Shown: positions 51,810 through 60,917, counted from the first letter of the stretch. The stretch: 64,000 bases of DNA from Bacillus sp. FJAT-14578 (GCF_000504165.1 NZ_AYSE01000006.1:248001-312000), one strand, 5' to 3'. Numbers and translations are program-made. The notes: a model not told the origin generated them from the sequence alone.

Positions 51810-52115
51810 TTAAAGATCACACGTTGTTTCAATCTTATGGATGAGCGATTTTAATAATGACACCGATTCATCCAGAGCTAATGAATAATAGCGCTGTGTT
51901 CCCTTTTGTTCAATTGAGACGAGTTTGTTATCCCGCAGCACTTTTAAATGATGGGAAATCGCCGGTCTCGATAAATGGGATTGCTCGGCAATTTCCGTCA
52001 CCGTTAATGCCTCATGTTCTGCCAATAACAAAATGATGTCCTGCCTTGCCGAATCTCCAAGCGCCTGAAAAATGGGCGTACAAGCGCGAAAAATATCCAA
52101 TACTGTTTGAGACAT
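51810..52115 (-). CDS. ArsR-family transcriptional regulator
   Basis: A 101-residue winged-helix repressor: FQALGDSARQDIILLLAEHE, then LTVTEIAEQSHLSRPAISHHLKVLRDNKLVSIEQKGTQRYY. There is no ELCVCDL-type metal site near helix 3; cysteines are only at positions about 12 and 99, so it may sense something other than arsenite. It lies 74 bp downstream of the SDR gene, and a palindrome in front of the SDR gene is a likely operator for the pair. Confidence 0.88.
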   Translation of the reverse strand: MSQTVLDIFRACTPIFQALGDSARQDIILLLAEHEALTVTEIAEQSHLSRPAISHHLKVLRDNKLVSIEQKGTQRYYSLALDESVSLLKSLIHKIETTCDL

Positions 52116-52189
52116 CGATCTCTTCCTCTCTATACGTTCAGTTTACCTAATACCCACATTGTACAGCACCATGAAAATTTTTCAATCCT

Positions 52190-52966
52190 CTACTTTTCTC
52201 TCTCCTGTACATTGCGGACAACGGATGTCACCACTTTTCGAGGCATGAATCTTACAGAACGGGCCAATAGCTTGTTTTGAGCACCAGGAATAACGACTGT
52301 TTTTCCCGAGTGGAAGCCTTTATACCCGACACTCGCGACTTCTTTTACATCCATGACCCCGCTTTTGAATAGCTTGGATTCCTGCAAATTAGCCCGATTG
52401 GAAAACCCGGTTTCCGTCGGTCCCGGACATAAAGCGGTTACTTTGATATTCGTGTCCTTCAACTCGTTTGCCAGAGCTTCCGTAAAAGACAACACATATG
52501 CTTTCGTTGCATAATAAACAGCCATGAGCGGCCCCGGCTGGAAAGCTGCTGTGGAAGCAACGTTCAACACGCCACCCCTATTGTTCGCTATCATACCAGA
52601 CAAAAATAGCTTCGTTAAATGCGTCAAGCTTTTAATATTCAAATCGATCATATTGAGCTCATCATCCAAACTCGTGTCAGCAAATTCACCATATAGGCCA
52701 AACCCTGCATTATTAACAAGATAATCGACTTGAATGTTTTTCTTCTGCAGAAATTCATATACCTCTTTCACCGACTGCTGGTCAGAAATATCTTTTACAA
52801 TCGTTAAAACTTCGACTTGATGATCTTGTTCCAGTTCTTTTTTCAAATGCTCCAATTTCGCGCTGTTTCGCGCAATTAAAACTAACCGATGTCCGTCATG
52901 AGCGAAATGAACCGCCAATTCTTTTCCGATTCCACCTGAAGCTCCCGTAATTAATACTGTTTTCAT
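52190..52966 (-). CDS. Short-chain dehydrogenase/reductase, DltE-like
   Basis: A 258-residue classical SDR: TGASGGIGKELA near 7, NNAGFG near 86, S in ASTAAFQPG near 136, YYATKAYV (Y-x3-K) near 151 and the PGPTETGF loop near 183. ARN after the nucleotide motif suggests NADP(H). It resembles DltE/YqjQ-type membrane-lipid-associated SDRs, but the substrate is unknown. It is the first gene of an SDR-arsR pair preceded by an 18-bp palindrome. Confidence 0.88.
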   Translation of the reverse strand: MKTVLITGASGGIGKELAVHFAHDGHRLVLIARNSAKLEHLKKELEQDHQVEVLTIVKDISDQQSVKEVYEFLQKKNIQVDYLVNNAGFGLYGEFADTSLDDELNMIDLNIKSLTHLTKLFLSGMIANNRGGVLNVASTAAFQPGPLMAVYYATKAYVLSFTEALANELKDTNIKVTALCPGPTETGFSNRANLQESKLFKSGVMDVKEVASVGYKGFHSGKTVVIPGAQNKLLARSVRFMPRKVVTSVVRNVQEREK

Positions 52967-52999
52967 TTATATTCTCCTTTAGCATCCATTTATATCAAA

Positions 53000-53017
53000 T
53001 GTTTAAACACTTAAACA
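53000..53017. promoter_or_regulatory. Palindromic operator upstream of the SDR-arsR pair
   Basis: TGTTTAA-ACAC-TTAAACA, a perfect 7-bp inverted repeat with a partial extra repeat (CACTTTAA) after it. It starts 34 bp upstream of the SDR start and has the size of ArsR-family sites. Confidence 0.6.
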
Positions 53018-53070
53018 CTTTAACTTATAAGATGACTATAATCTACATCTCTTATCAAGTCAATGGATTT

Positions 53071-53109
53071 CATAAGGGAAAAGGTTGGGGAGGCAACTTT
53101 TCCCTTATG
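53071..53109. repeat. Inverted repeat between the SDR and dfrA genes
   Basis: CATAAGGGAAAAG-GTT paired with AAC-TTTTCCCTTATG around a G-rich loop. No T run. It lies about 60 bp after the dfrA stop and may act as its terminator or stability element. Confidence 0.45.
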
Positions 53110-53171
53110 AACATCGGGCTCTCCGGCGTTTTCCACTGGAACTGGCCTATATGCCGTGCATTCATATTTTT

Positions 53172-53660
53172 TTAATCTTTCCGCTCATACACTAAAAAAT
53201 AATGCTCATACACATTTCGTTCGTCCTTTACTCCTTTTTCTTTCGACACGACTACCCATTCATCTTCGTTGAAATCGGGAAAATACGTATCCCCTTCAAA
53301 TACCGCTTCAATCATGGTGATGTAAAGCCGATCCGCGATTGAAAAGGTTTGCTCAAAGATTTCAGCCCCTCCTATCACAAATAGTTCATCATTTCGCTTT
53401 TCTTCCAGTTCCTTTACCTCTGAAATCGAGTGGATGACAGTGCATCCTTCAGCGGTGTAATCCTTATCTCTCGTGATAACAATGTTTTCTCTTCCCGGTA
53501 GCGGCCTTCCAATCGATTCATACGTTTTTCTTCCCATAACAATGGGGTGCCCCATTGTTAATTCTTTAAAATATTTTAAATCAGCAGGTAAATGCCAGGG
53601 CAGTTTATTGTCCTTGCCAATCACCCTGTTTTGATCCATAGCGACAAGAAATGAAATCAT
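53172..53660 (-). CDS. dfrA: Dihydrofolate reductase
   Basis: A 162-residue enzyme reducing dihydrofolate to tetrahydrofolate. MISFLVAMDQNRVIGKDNKLPWHLPADLKYF at the N-terminus (substrate site with the conserved D/W/L residues), GRKTYESIG for NADPH binding and FVIGGAEIF are typical. ATG 53660 follows AAAGGATGA; the frame is open to 53693. A thyA partner is absent here, unlike many Bacillus genomes. Confidence 0.93.
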   Translation of the reverse strand: MISFLVAMDQNRVIGKDNKLPWHLPADLKYFKELTMGHPIVMGRKTYESIGRPLPGRENIVITRDKDYTAEGCTVIHSISEVKELEEKRNDELFVIGGAEIFEQTFSIADRLYITMIEAVFEGDTYFPDFNEDEWVVVSKEKGVKDERNVYEHYFLVYERKD

Positions 53661-53938
53661 CCGTTTCATCCTTTCATTCAAAAATATGCTCAACGGTATT
53701 ATGAAATATCAGCTAAATCCTAACTATTTAGTAGAATTCATATGTACAAAACTAATGAGGCCAAACAAGCGAATTTGAGAAAATGCCTCCCCTTTATCTG
53801 TAAATACCCTGTTTTAAACCTTCCCCAACATCATAAGGTATATCCTTTTAAAAAAGCATGAGCCTGGATAGAAAATATGAGAGAGGCTTCCCTTCCTTAT
53901 GTTGAAAAATAAGTTTTTTGTATTAAATAACATGAAAA
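53661..53938. other. dfrA-ppaC gap
   Basis: No gene is supported. A 39-codon plus-strand frame from 53742 has no ribosome-binding site. The only structure noticed is the ppaC terminator at the right end. Confidence 0.5.
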
Positions 53939-53970
53939 AAGGCGGATCATATTGAAATGATCCGCCTTTT
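53934..53970 (-). terminator. Terminator of ppaC
   Basis: Minus-strand AAGGCGGATCAT-N6-ATGATCCGCCTT, followed by TTTTCATG. Confidence 0.85.
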
Positions 53971-53992
53971 GGGTTATTAAAACGAATACCGA

Positions 53993-54925
53993 TTAAAGCG
54001 CGTTAAACGTATCTGTCAAAACAGGTACGATTTGCTTTTTACGTGATACAACGCCTTTTAGAACGGCTGTGTTGTTTTCCAATGCCACATTGTAAGCTTT
54101 CTCTACAGCATGTACCTTGTTTCCAAGCGCCAATGCAACAGAGTCACTATTTAAGATATCTGTTACAACTAATAAGAAGAGGTCTAGTTCCTTCTCGGCA
54201 ATAACTTGAGAAAGAGCGTCTTCTAATTCTGCCTGGCGTGCCATTACATCGTTCGTATCCACTGCATTTACTTGAGCGATTTCAACTTTGCTTCCGCCCA
54301 TTTCAAATTCTTTTGCGTCAAGAGAAATAAGCTCTTTCACGGTTTTGTCGCCTAAATCCGCTCCTGCTTTCAGCATCGCCAATCCGTAGCTTTCAGCATC
54401 CACACCTGCGATTTCAGCCAATTCGCGTGCCGCTGCCACATCTTGCTCTGTGCATGTCGGTGATTTGAACAATAAAGAATCAGAAATGATTGCTGACAAC
54501 ATTAAACCAGCGATTTCTTTTTCGATTGCTACTCCGTTTTCTTTGTACATTTTGTTTAAAATCGTTGCTGTACATCCAACCGGCTCACAACGATAGTATA
54601 AAGGATCGCTTGTTTCGAAGTTAGCGATACGGTGGTGGTCGATAACCTCTAACACGCGTACTTCAGTAATGTCCTCTGCGCTTTGCTGGCGTTCATTGTG
54701 GTCAACCAAAATGACGCTCTTCACTTCGCTGGCAACCTTTTCAACTAAACGAGGTGCTTTTGTTTGGAAATGATCGAGTGCATATTGAGTTTCTCCATTT
54801 ACTTCACCTAAACGAATAGGCTCAACATTCATGCCTAATTTCGTTTTTAAGTCCGCATATGCAATAGCAGAACAAATTGAATCTGTGTCCGGATTTTTGT
54901 GTCCTAAAATAAATACTTTTTCCAT
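53993..54925 (-). CDS. ppaC: Manganese-dependent inorganic pyrophosphatase
   Basis: A 310-residue family II (DHH) pyrophosphatase that removes PPi. The metal motifs [16 protein letters not shown] near 8, LVDHNERQQ near 74 and [10 protein letters not shown] near 95 are intact, as is the C-terminal DHHA2 domain with RKKQIVP. The start follows AAGGAG. A fold-back of CTAGG.GTATG/CCATACCTAG (about 54948-55005) lies just upstream of the gene; its role is unknown. Confidence 0.95.
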   Translation of the reverse strand: MEKVFILGHKNPDTDSICSAIAYADLKTKLGMNVEPIRLGEVNGETQYALDHFQTKAPRLVEKVASEVKSVILVDHNERQQSAEDITEVRVLEVIDHHRIANFETSDPLYYRCEPVGCTATILNKMYKENGVAIEKEIAGLMLSAIISDSLLFKSPTCTEQDVAAARELAEIAGVDAESYGLAMLKAGADLGDKTVKELISLDAKEFEMGGSKVEIAQVNAVDTNDVMARQAELEDALSQVIAEKELDLFLLVVTDILNSDSVALALGNKVHAVEKAYNVALENNTAVLKGVVSRKKQIVPVLTDTFNAL

Positions 54926-55074
54926 TTCTCTACTCCTTGATCGTTTCTAGGGGTATGACGAAACTCCTTCATCCTGTTAAATGATGAAAGTTGTCCATAC
55001 CTAGACTTTATTTTATCAGAAATTGGGTGTTTTTCACTCCCCAATATACCATTTTGTTATCGATTTTTCCATGA

Positions 55075-55719
55075 TTATCGTACGTTTAACGTTGAACCTT
55101 TTACCCATGGATCTTTTACGAGACGCGGTCCATCCATCGTTCGAAGAAGAACCTGACTCTCGCCGCGTGCGTATTCGATTAACGAAATAGCCCCGTTCGG
55201 AGTTTCCACCTGGGCATCTATTCTCACCGAAAGAGCCCTGAATTCCTGAAGAATCCCCTCAGCTTTTTCAATAGATAAAAAACTTGGGGGACGAACGACG
55301 ATATCCAAATCACTTGCAGCGGTTACTGTCGCTATCCCGCTTGCAAGTTCAAAACCGACGCTGCCTCCAGGTCCCCATGGAAGCTCATAAAACTGTAAAA
55401 TTTCATCCACACGATCAAGACAGCCAAGTGCATGCACTTCATGTTGACGCGGACTTTGTTTCCATGCCTTTTGTTCAACAAGATTTTCAGGCGTAATGCG
55501 CTCTATGATCGACTCCTTCAGGATGAAAGCCGCAAACCGTTCGCTCCGGGAACTCCCTCGTATGCCTACAGGTATTTCCCCTTTTTCAATGGGAGCCCTC
55601 CGGACGACTGCAAACGGTGCCAAGGTTAGGGCTTCATGTACCCATTCAGGCTCTGGATGGGTTGTGATGAGACTGGAGAGATTGTTAAGGCGCAATAAAT
55701 CATGTGTTCTTATATCCAT
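55075..55719 (-). CDS. mdcG: Malonate decarboxylase holo-ACP synthase MdcG
   Basis: A 214-residue nucleotidyltransferase-like protein. RTHDLLRLNNLSSLITTHPE at the start, PVGIRGSSRSERFAAFI near 52, and the SDLDIVVRPPS motif near 138 with its paired aspartates fit MdcG, which loads the phosphoribosyl-dephospho-CoA prosthetic group onto the decarboxylase ACP. The start overlaps the end of the mdcDE fusion, with GGAGG inside it. The genes for MdcA, MdcB and the ACP (MdcC) are absent from the window, so the pathway is probably not functional here. Confidence 0.82.
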   Translation of the reverse strand: MDIRTHDLLRLNNLSSLITTHPEPEWVHEALTLAPFAVVRRAPIEKGEIPVGIRGSSRSERFAAFILKESIIERITPENLVEQKAWKQSPRQHEVHALGCLDRVDEILQFYELPWGPGGSVGFELASGIATVTAASDLDIVVRPPSFLSIEKAEGILQEFRALSVRIDAQVETPNGAISLIEYARGESQVLLRTMDGPRLVKDPWVKGSTLNVR

Positions 55720-57158
55720 TGTTCCTCCAGCTTTTTGCGTACTTGAATAGAAGCCGCTCGCCCGCCGTTCTGAGCCTCGGGGGATAAAAGCCGATTGCTT
55801 AAATTGTGGGAGGCAGAACGGGCACTGATGACAGCTTCCAATAATTTATCATAAATCCTATGACAATCCCCATCTCCAGGGTTATCAGCATTCACACCAT
55901 CAATCAACTCATGCAAAGCTCCAAGGGTGGCGAAAGACTGAATGTCATAGGCCATGGCCGGTACCTTTTTCGTCGCTTCTTCCAATTCCTTAATGGTACG
56001 GCGAGTGATTCTGGCAGCCGATTGCTTGGACATTGCCTGTACGTTCACATCATGATCGTTCAGCGCAAGGATTCGATTCGCTTGAAGGCCGTGTGATAAA
56101 AAAGCTCCTGATATGGCGTTTCCAACAAGCAGCGCAATGACAGGATGACCGGCCAATCGGGCTGTTGCGTAAGCGTCCACGGCGGCGGCGCATGCTTGAT
56201 GGATGCCCAGCAATTCTTCACGGTATCCATATGCCTGGCTCGGGACATCGACAATCGCCACAATCGCATGGGGGTCCCCCTCCTGGTCGTGTTCAACAGC
56301 TTCACGGACATATTGAGCGATCGCCCATCCTTCTTCCAGTCCTCCCCCTCCTTGACGGGCACGCGGGAATCGACTGGATGGATTTGGCACAACAGCGATA
56401 TAACGAACACGCTCTTTTCCTAACATCGTATCGGCACATAGTACGGATGATACCTCTCCCGCTGTTGGGGCAGAGATCCCTGTTAAAGCTTTAAACCAAG
56501 TATGCCCTCTGCTTTCTGCCTCGATTTCGCGCTCTGCCGGCACTGATTCCTTTATTTCTATTTCATTATTTTCATCCTGTAATTGTTTCCAAATTTCTCG
56601 AAGTCCCGCTGGAGTTAACGGCCGGGACGGATCGACTGCCTTTAAAAGAGAACGGTAAAGTTCTACTTGGGAACTGCGCGGCTTATCTCTATTCCCTTTT
56701 TCAAAAACAGCCTTAATCGCTTCTGTAATCGCCGTTACATCATCTTCCGCAAGCTCATCTACAAATCCCGCAGCTAAGCGCTGTGCACCGCCGATGGTAT
56801 TCCAAATAAGCTGCCTGTCGGTGGAGTCAAATTCTTCAATTCCCGCCTCCTGCTCAATGACCTCTGGACCGTTTAAACCCAGACGGCCTTCACGTGTCAT
56901 AATAAGGGCACTGCACAATCCGGCTGTAATGGACATCCCTCCAAAAGAACCGATTTTTCCGGGAATGACTCCGACGACAGGAACATATTTTCTTAAAGCA
57001 ACAATGGCGGCGCCAATTTCAGCGATGGAAAGCAATCCGTAATTGGCCTCCTGGAGCCGTAATCCGCAAACAGGCGAGGAAATGCAAATCCCTGCTACTA
57101 AAGCTCCAGCTTTCAAACCAGGTAAAGAACTAAAAGAAGCTGTCAAATAAGCAGCCAA
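55710..57158 (-). pseudogene. Truncated MdcD-MdcE fusion (malonate decarboxylase beta/gamma subunits)
   Basis: A 482-residue frame holding the carboxyltransferase-like beta part ([73 protein letters not shown]) and a full gamma part (MdcE, from about 240). The first hundred or so residues expected of MdcD are missing. What precedes ([22 protein letters not shown]) looks like a shortened remnant of the segment just before RLQEAN. A perfect hairpin with A/T tracts lies 3 bp upstream of the frame, and no ribosome-binding site is convincing. I read it as a 5'-deleted gene. Confidence 0.7.
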
Positions 57159-57160
57159 TA

Positions 57161-57188
57161 AAAAAGGTTGGGTACTCCCAACCTTTTT
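57161..57188. terminator. Terminator hairpin at the 5' edge of the mdcDE remnant
   Basis: AAAAAGGTTGGG-TACT-CCCAACCTTTTT, with A/T runs on both sides. It would stop leftward transcription before it reaches the mdcDE frame. Confidence 0.75.
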
Positions 57189-57312
57189 TATTGGTATGAA
57201 ATTTTATGGTAACTAAATAGCTTAAGAAAGAGCTTATAACGAATGCTTCAATAATAACTATCCTTTAAGTTTTAAACGGTTGAACTTTTAAACTCTAAAA
57301 ATCAGATATAAA

Positions 57313-57346
57313 AACACCCCTTCGGCTAATCATAACCATAGGGGTA
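57313..57346 (-). terminator. Terminator downstream of the DHA2 efflux gene
   Basis: Minus-strand TACCCCT-N17-AGGGGTG followed by TTTTTATA. About 230 bp beyond the efflux gene stop. Confidence 0.65.
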
Positions 57347-57468
57347 AAACATCGCAACTTTGATTCAAATCTACACAGAAAGATCAATAATTCTTATCGT
57401 TGGTTATGTTCCAGCCTGTGTGATGTTTTGTTTCGTTTAAGCCAATTCAACAAAATAAACCTCTTTAC

Positions 57469-57588
57469 CTAATCCAGCTGTCTAATTTTAAATCTACTCA
57501 CCATCGCTTCAGCTAATTTTTCAATGAAGTTAATAACTGTCTTCAGCCTATCATGAAAATGAGTTAACTCTTTGTCAGTTCGTAGCAC
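57469..57588 (-). CDS. Possible small protein overlapping the DHA2 gene end (39 aa)
   Basis: GTG at 57588, in another frame and overlapping the last codons of the efflux gene, opens 39 codons (LRTDKELTHFHDRLKTVINF...), predicted to be an amphipathic helix. AAGAAGG abuts the start. It could be translationally coupled or chance. The remaining 57189-57468 shows only the terminator at 57313. Confidence 0.28.
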   Translation of the reverse strand: MLRTDKELTHFHDRLKTVINFIEKLAEAMVSRFKIRQLD

Positions 57589-59062
57589 CCTTCTTAATTT
57601 TCAATCCCTTTTCTTGAGGAACGGACCGCTTTATAAATAATGAAACAATCCATGCGATGGCTACTAGTCCGAATGCAAGCAAGAACGCACTTTTCATTCC
57701 AGCAATCATCGCTAGAATTTGTAATGTAGCCTCATCTTCCTTAATCACCGTATTTTCCATAAAACGAGTAGAACTATTGGTCATGATCGATACAAGCAAT
57801 GCTGTCCCGACAGCGCCAGCCACCTGCTGAAGCGTACTGATAATAGCCGTACCGTGTGGATATAACGGAGGTGGCAGTTCGTTCAAAGCGTTGGTCATGA
57901 CCGGCATCATGACCATTGAAATCCCCAACATTAATAGCGTATTGAAAATCATAATCGTGCTGTAGGGGGTTGACAATGTGATAAAGGCAAATTGCCACAG
58001 CGTATTCGCGATCAACCCCAATCCGATAAGCGCCAGCCACTTGGCACCAAATTTATCAAATAATCGGCCTGTAATTGGTGACATTATCCCCATGACAATA
58101 CCGCCTGGCAACATGATCAAACCTGCCTCCAGCGGACTGTAACCTAACGCATTCTGGAGAAAAATCGGCAGCAACATCATCGCAGAAAACATCGCCATCA
58201 TGACAATCATCATAATCAGCGTCGACATTCTAAAAATGTTGTATTTAAATGTTCTTAAATCTAACAACGGTTGTGAAATCGTCAATTGCCTCCAAGTAAA
58301 CAGGACTAAAGAAATAACGCCGATTGCAATTGGAATTAGGACTTCATTGCTCGACCAACCCCCATGCCCTTCACCGGAACTGCTGAATCCGTACACAACC
58401 CCTCCGAAACCTAAGGTTGAAAGTAGAAGCGATGGCGGATCAATCTTCGGATTAGTCGTCTCCGTCACGTTTTTGAGCTTCACATATGCAAATATAATAA
58501 CAAACAGTGCGATCGGCAAAACGCCGTAAAAGAGAACCCTCCAACTGAAATGCTCAACAATGATCCCTGATAGAGTGGGTCCAATCGCGGGAGCAAAAGT
58601 AATGACAGTTCCAATTGTCCCCATTGCCGAACCTCTTTTTTCAATAGGAACGATGGAGAATACCACATTGGTTAGTAAAGGAAAGAGCAGCCCGGTACCC
58701 GCCGCTTGAAGCAGCCTTCCGATTAAAAGCATTTCGATCCCTGGTGCGATAGCAGCTACAAATGTCCCCGCCGTAAACAAACCCATAGCTACAAGGAACA
58801 AGCTTCTTGTCGTGAACCGCTGAATTAAATAAGCTGTGACCGGTATAAGTACACCTATAACAAGGAGATATCCAATAGTCAACCATTGCGCGGTACTCGG
58901 TGCGATTCCGAAGTCATCCATAATTTTAGACAAGGCTACGTTAAGTAGGGTTTCATTCAAAATGGCTACAAACACACCTAGAATCATAATCATGACCAAC
59001 AAAAAGTTGCCTCTGCTCCCGAATGTCCCTCCGTTTTGAATCGTTTCGTTTTGATTTTTCAA
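57575..59062 (-). CDS. DHA2-family (14-TMS) multidrug efflux transporter
   Basis: A major-facilitator pump of about 495 residues with 14 helices, EmrB/QacA type. NETLLNVALSKIMDDFGI near 38 (motif D1), WLTIGYLLVIGVLIPVTAYL, the GRLLQAAGTGLLFPL region and SAMGTIGTVITFAPAIGPTLSGIIVEHFSWR (motif C, antiporter signature) are visible. It resembles LmrB/MdtP of B. subtilis. A TTG at 59062 is best spaced from AAAGGAG; an ATG at 59068 is also possible. No regulator gene adjoins it. The proton-driven export substrate is unknown. Confidence 0.88.
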   Translation of the reverse strand: MKNQNETIQNGGTFGSRGNFLLVMIMILGVFVAILNETLLNVALSKIMDDFGIAPSTAQWLTIGYLLVIGVLIPVTAYLIQRFTTRSLFLVAMGLFTAGTFVAAIAPGIEMLLIGRLLQAAGTGLLFPLLTNVVFSIVPIEKRGSAMGTIGTVITFAPAIGPTLSGIIVEHFSWRVLFYGVLPIALFVIIFAYVKLKNVTETTNPKIDPPSLLLSTLGFGGVVYGFSSSGEGHGGWSSNEVLIPIAIGVISLVLFTWRQLTISQPLLDLRTFKYNIFRMSTLIMMIVMMAMFSAMMLLPIFLQNALGYSPLEAGLIMLPGGIVMGIMSPITGRLFDKFGAKWLALIGLGLIANTLWQFAFITLSTPYSTIMIFNTLLMLGISMVMMPVMTNALNELPPPLYPHGTAIISTLQQVAGAVGTALLVSIMTNSSTRFMENTVIKEDEATLQILAMIAGMKSAFLLAFGLVAIAWIVSLFIKRSVPQEKGLKIKKGATN

Positions 59063-59145
59063 ATTCATTCTCCTTTCGAATGGTCATTAAAATTTGGGTT
59101 TTTCAATTTAATAATGACAAAACCACACTTCAGTCCCTTGTTAAG

Positions 59146-59481
59146 TCAGCTCAGAATTAAACTCTTCGGCGGAACATTGCGCAAAAAAGGACTCGGTTCG
59201 CCTACACTGTATAGTTGCAAGTGATGCATAGCCCGGGTGCAGGCAGTGTAAAACAATCTGCGCAGGCTCTCATCTCCGTAACTTTTAGCTGATGAGTCAT
59301 AAATAATAACCGCGTCGAAGGTATCAATATTAACCTTTACTTCATCCCAAAAGTGTTTGCGGATATTCACAACTTCCATCCGAAGCCTGGAAGTTTCGCC
59401 CTCCAATCTATTGATTTGCTCTGTAATTGTCTCCTTTACGCTGTTCACTCGTTCTTGCTCCTGGCGAAGTTCCATGTTCAT
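59146..59481 (-). pseudogene. helD: Internally deleted helD (RNA polymerase-recycling helicase)
   Basis: A 111-residue frame made of two HelD ends. Residues 1 to about 52 (MNMELRQEQERVNSVKETIT to FWDEVKVN) are the coiled-coil N-terminus. About 58 residues follow directly (TFDAVIIYDSSAKSYGDESL, RRLFYTACTRAMHHLQLYSVGEPSPF) that are the end of the helicase domain. Roughly 650 residues, including the Walker motifs, are gone without loss of frame. ATG 59481 follows AAAGGAGTG. It could still be translated, but not as a helicase. Confidence 0.82.
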
Positions 59482-59515
59482 ATCAAACACTCCTTTAAAA
59501 AAATGAAAATAGGGG

Positions 59516-59545
59516 TTGACTAAAAAGGATTTTATGATGTATAAT
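59516..59545 (+). promoter_or_regulatory. Strong sigma-A-type promoter on the plus strand
   Basis: TTGACT, 18-bp spacer, TATAAT. It is directed rightward, away from the helD remnant, into a stretch with no large gene. Confidence 0.65.
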
Positions 59546-59563
59546 TATAATAGGGGATAATTT

Positions 59564-59650
59564 ATGAAAAAAATACAATCACAGTGCATCTATATAAATT
59601 TACCACAGTTTCTCATTTTTATCAATGTATTCACACGACCATCGCTGTGA
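59564..59650 (+). CDS. Possible 28-aa small protein behind the strong promoter
   Basis: ATG at 59564, 19 bp after the -10 and preceded by AGGGGATAA, opens MKKIQSQCIYINLPQFLIFI and ends at TGA 59648. The product would be basic at the N-terminus with a hydrophobic middle. The transcript would run to the terminator at 59795-59840. It could instead be a small RNA or a remnant of a deleted gene's start. Confidence 0.4.
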   Translation: MKKIQSQCIYINLPQFLIFINVFTRPSL

Positions 59651-59794
59651 TGGATCATAATTGTTGCAAATTTAAAGGAAGAAAAACCCTATTTTATAAA
59701 ACAAATGACTCACAAAAATAATATCTAAATATACGATTATTTAGTGGCAGCGTCAGGAACCGCATATTTACAACGTTAAGGAAATTCCAATATT

Positions 59795-59840
59795 AAAAAG
59801 CCCAATTTCTTAGCATTAATCTTAAGAAATTGGGCTTTTT
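59795..59840 (+). terminator. Terminator at the end of the small rightward transcript
   Basis: AAAAAGCCCAATTTCTTA-N10-TAAGAAATTGGGCTTTTT. Strong and bidirectional in form. The stretch from 59841 to 60072 shows no supportable gene. Confidence 0.85.
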
Positions 59841-60072
59841 CCGTTACTCCATTAAAGCGTCCCTGAACAATCTGGCCCTTAACACAAAGAAAGAGCACAA
59901 TTCTCGCTCAAGAAACTCGCCTTTTTTTGCGGAAGATCGCTATGTAAGTTATAGGCTCAACAGATATTCAAGAAAAGGAACTTTTAGTTTAAAAAAATTT
60001 GTGTTCATTTTTTTACAATGTAATTTAGTTCAACAAATTGATTAAAGGTTCTGGTGCCTTTTAGATAAAGGT

Positions 60073-60537
60073 CTAGTGATAATCACCTATTTTAAATAAA
60101 GGAATTCCCTCTCCGATTATAGTTGGTGCAATTGTCAAAATAAGTTCATCGACTAATTTTTCTTTTAAGAACGTATGTAATAAATCTCCACCACCAACTA
60201 TCCAAATATTTTTTCCTTCTTCTTTTTTCAAGGTGTTAGTAAAGTTAACAATGTCTCCATTTACAAATTTAACATCGTCCGCATCGTCTAATGGCGACCT
60301 GGAAAAAACGTAACATTCTTTATTTTGATATGGGAACTGACCTCTTTCGTGCTTCATTATCCAATCATATGTTCTTTTGCCTATTAAGATTGTATCTATA
60401 GTTTCAAAAAATTCCGTATAGCCATTATCCCCTTCACCTTCAACTTTAAATAACCAATCTAAAGAGTCTTCTTTTGTTGCGATATACCCATCCAAGCTTT
60501 GAGCAATAAACAATACTAACTTCCGTTGGTTCTTCAT
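60073..60537 (-). CDS. DHFR/RibD-C-family reductase, C-terminally shortened
   Basis: A 154-residue protein: KLVLFIAQSLDGYIATKEDSLDWL at the start, ILIGKRTYDW, and NIWIVGGGDLLHTFLKEKLVDELILTIAPTIIGEGIPLFK near the end, the pattern of YyaP-like deaminase-reductase proteins. Relatives I know continue another 25 residues or so after PLFK; here the frame ends KIGDYH, so a frameshift or truncation at the 3' end is likely. ATG 60537 follows AGGAGGAG; the frame is open to 60612. Confidence 0.7.
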   Translation of the reverse strand: MKNQRKLVLFIAQSLDGYIATKEDSLDWLFKVEGEGDNGYTEFFETIDTILIGKRTYDWIMKHERGQFPYQNKECYVFSRSPLDDADDVKFVNGDIVNFTNTLKKEEGKNIWIVGGGDLLHTFLKEKLVDELILTIAPTIIGEGIPLFKIGDYH

Positions 60538-60586
60538 AATACTCCTCCTATTTATACCTTTTATAAGAATATATGTTCCTTGATAA

Positions 60587-60685
60587 TTAAACAAAGATGC
60601 GTTCGCATCCAAATTCTTCTAATTGTTTCCTCTGTCGGTCCAGATTCTGGTCGAGTGTAGAAACACGCATGTAACCAAATTTCAT
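60587..60685 (-). pseudogene. Serine recombinase (resolvase) N-terminal fragment
   Basis: A 32-codon frame, MKFGYMRVSTLDQNLDRQRK then QLEEFGCERIFV-stop. This is the start of a Tn3/Pin-type resolvase with its catalytic Ser in RVST and the conserved Q and R. The remaining 150 or more residues are absent; the DHFR-family gene begins 50 bp later. It is a scar of a lost transposon or plasmid. Confidence 0.75.
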
Positions 60686-60917
60686 ATGTATCCTCTACCC
60701 TGTACATTTTTGCATCAAAAACATCATGAATTCAATATTGTTACATATTTTTGTTACGTCAACTACGCGAGATTGATAGTCTAACCTAATAAACGGAACT
60801 ACCATAACAAAAACGTTCTTTTTTGTTACAAGTAGAACATGGAGAGTTTGTGAAGGATTGTACTTAAACTAAAAGTTAGTTTAATAACCAAAACGCAAAT
60901 TGAAAACTGATGTACAT

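Noticed and set aside
53742..53861. 39-codon plus-strand frame between dfrA and ppaC
   Set aside because: No ribosome-binding site and no sensible composition.
59830..60045. 71-codon plus-strand frame after the small transcription unit
   Set aside because: Starts within a terminator, no ribosome-binding site, no protein-like pattern.
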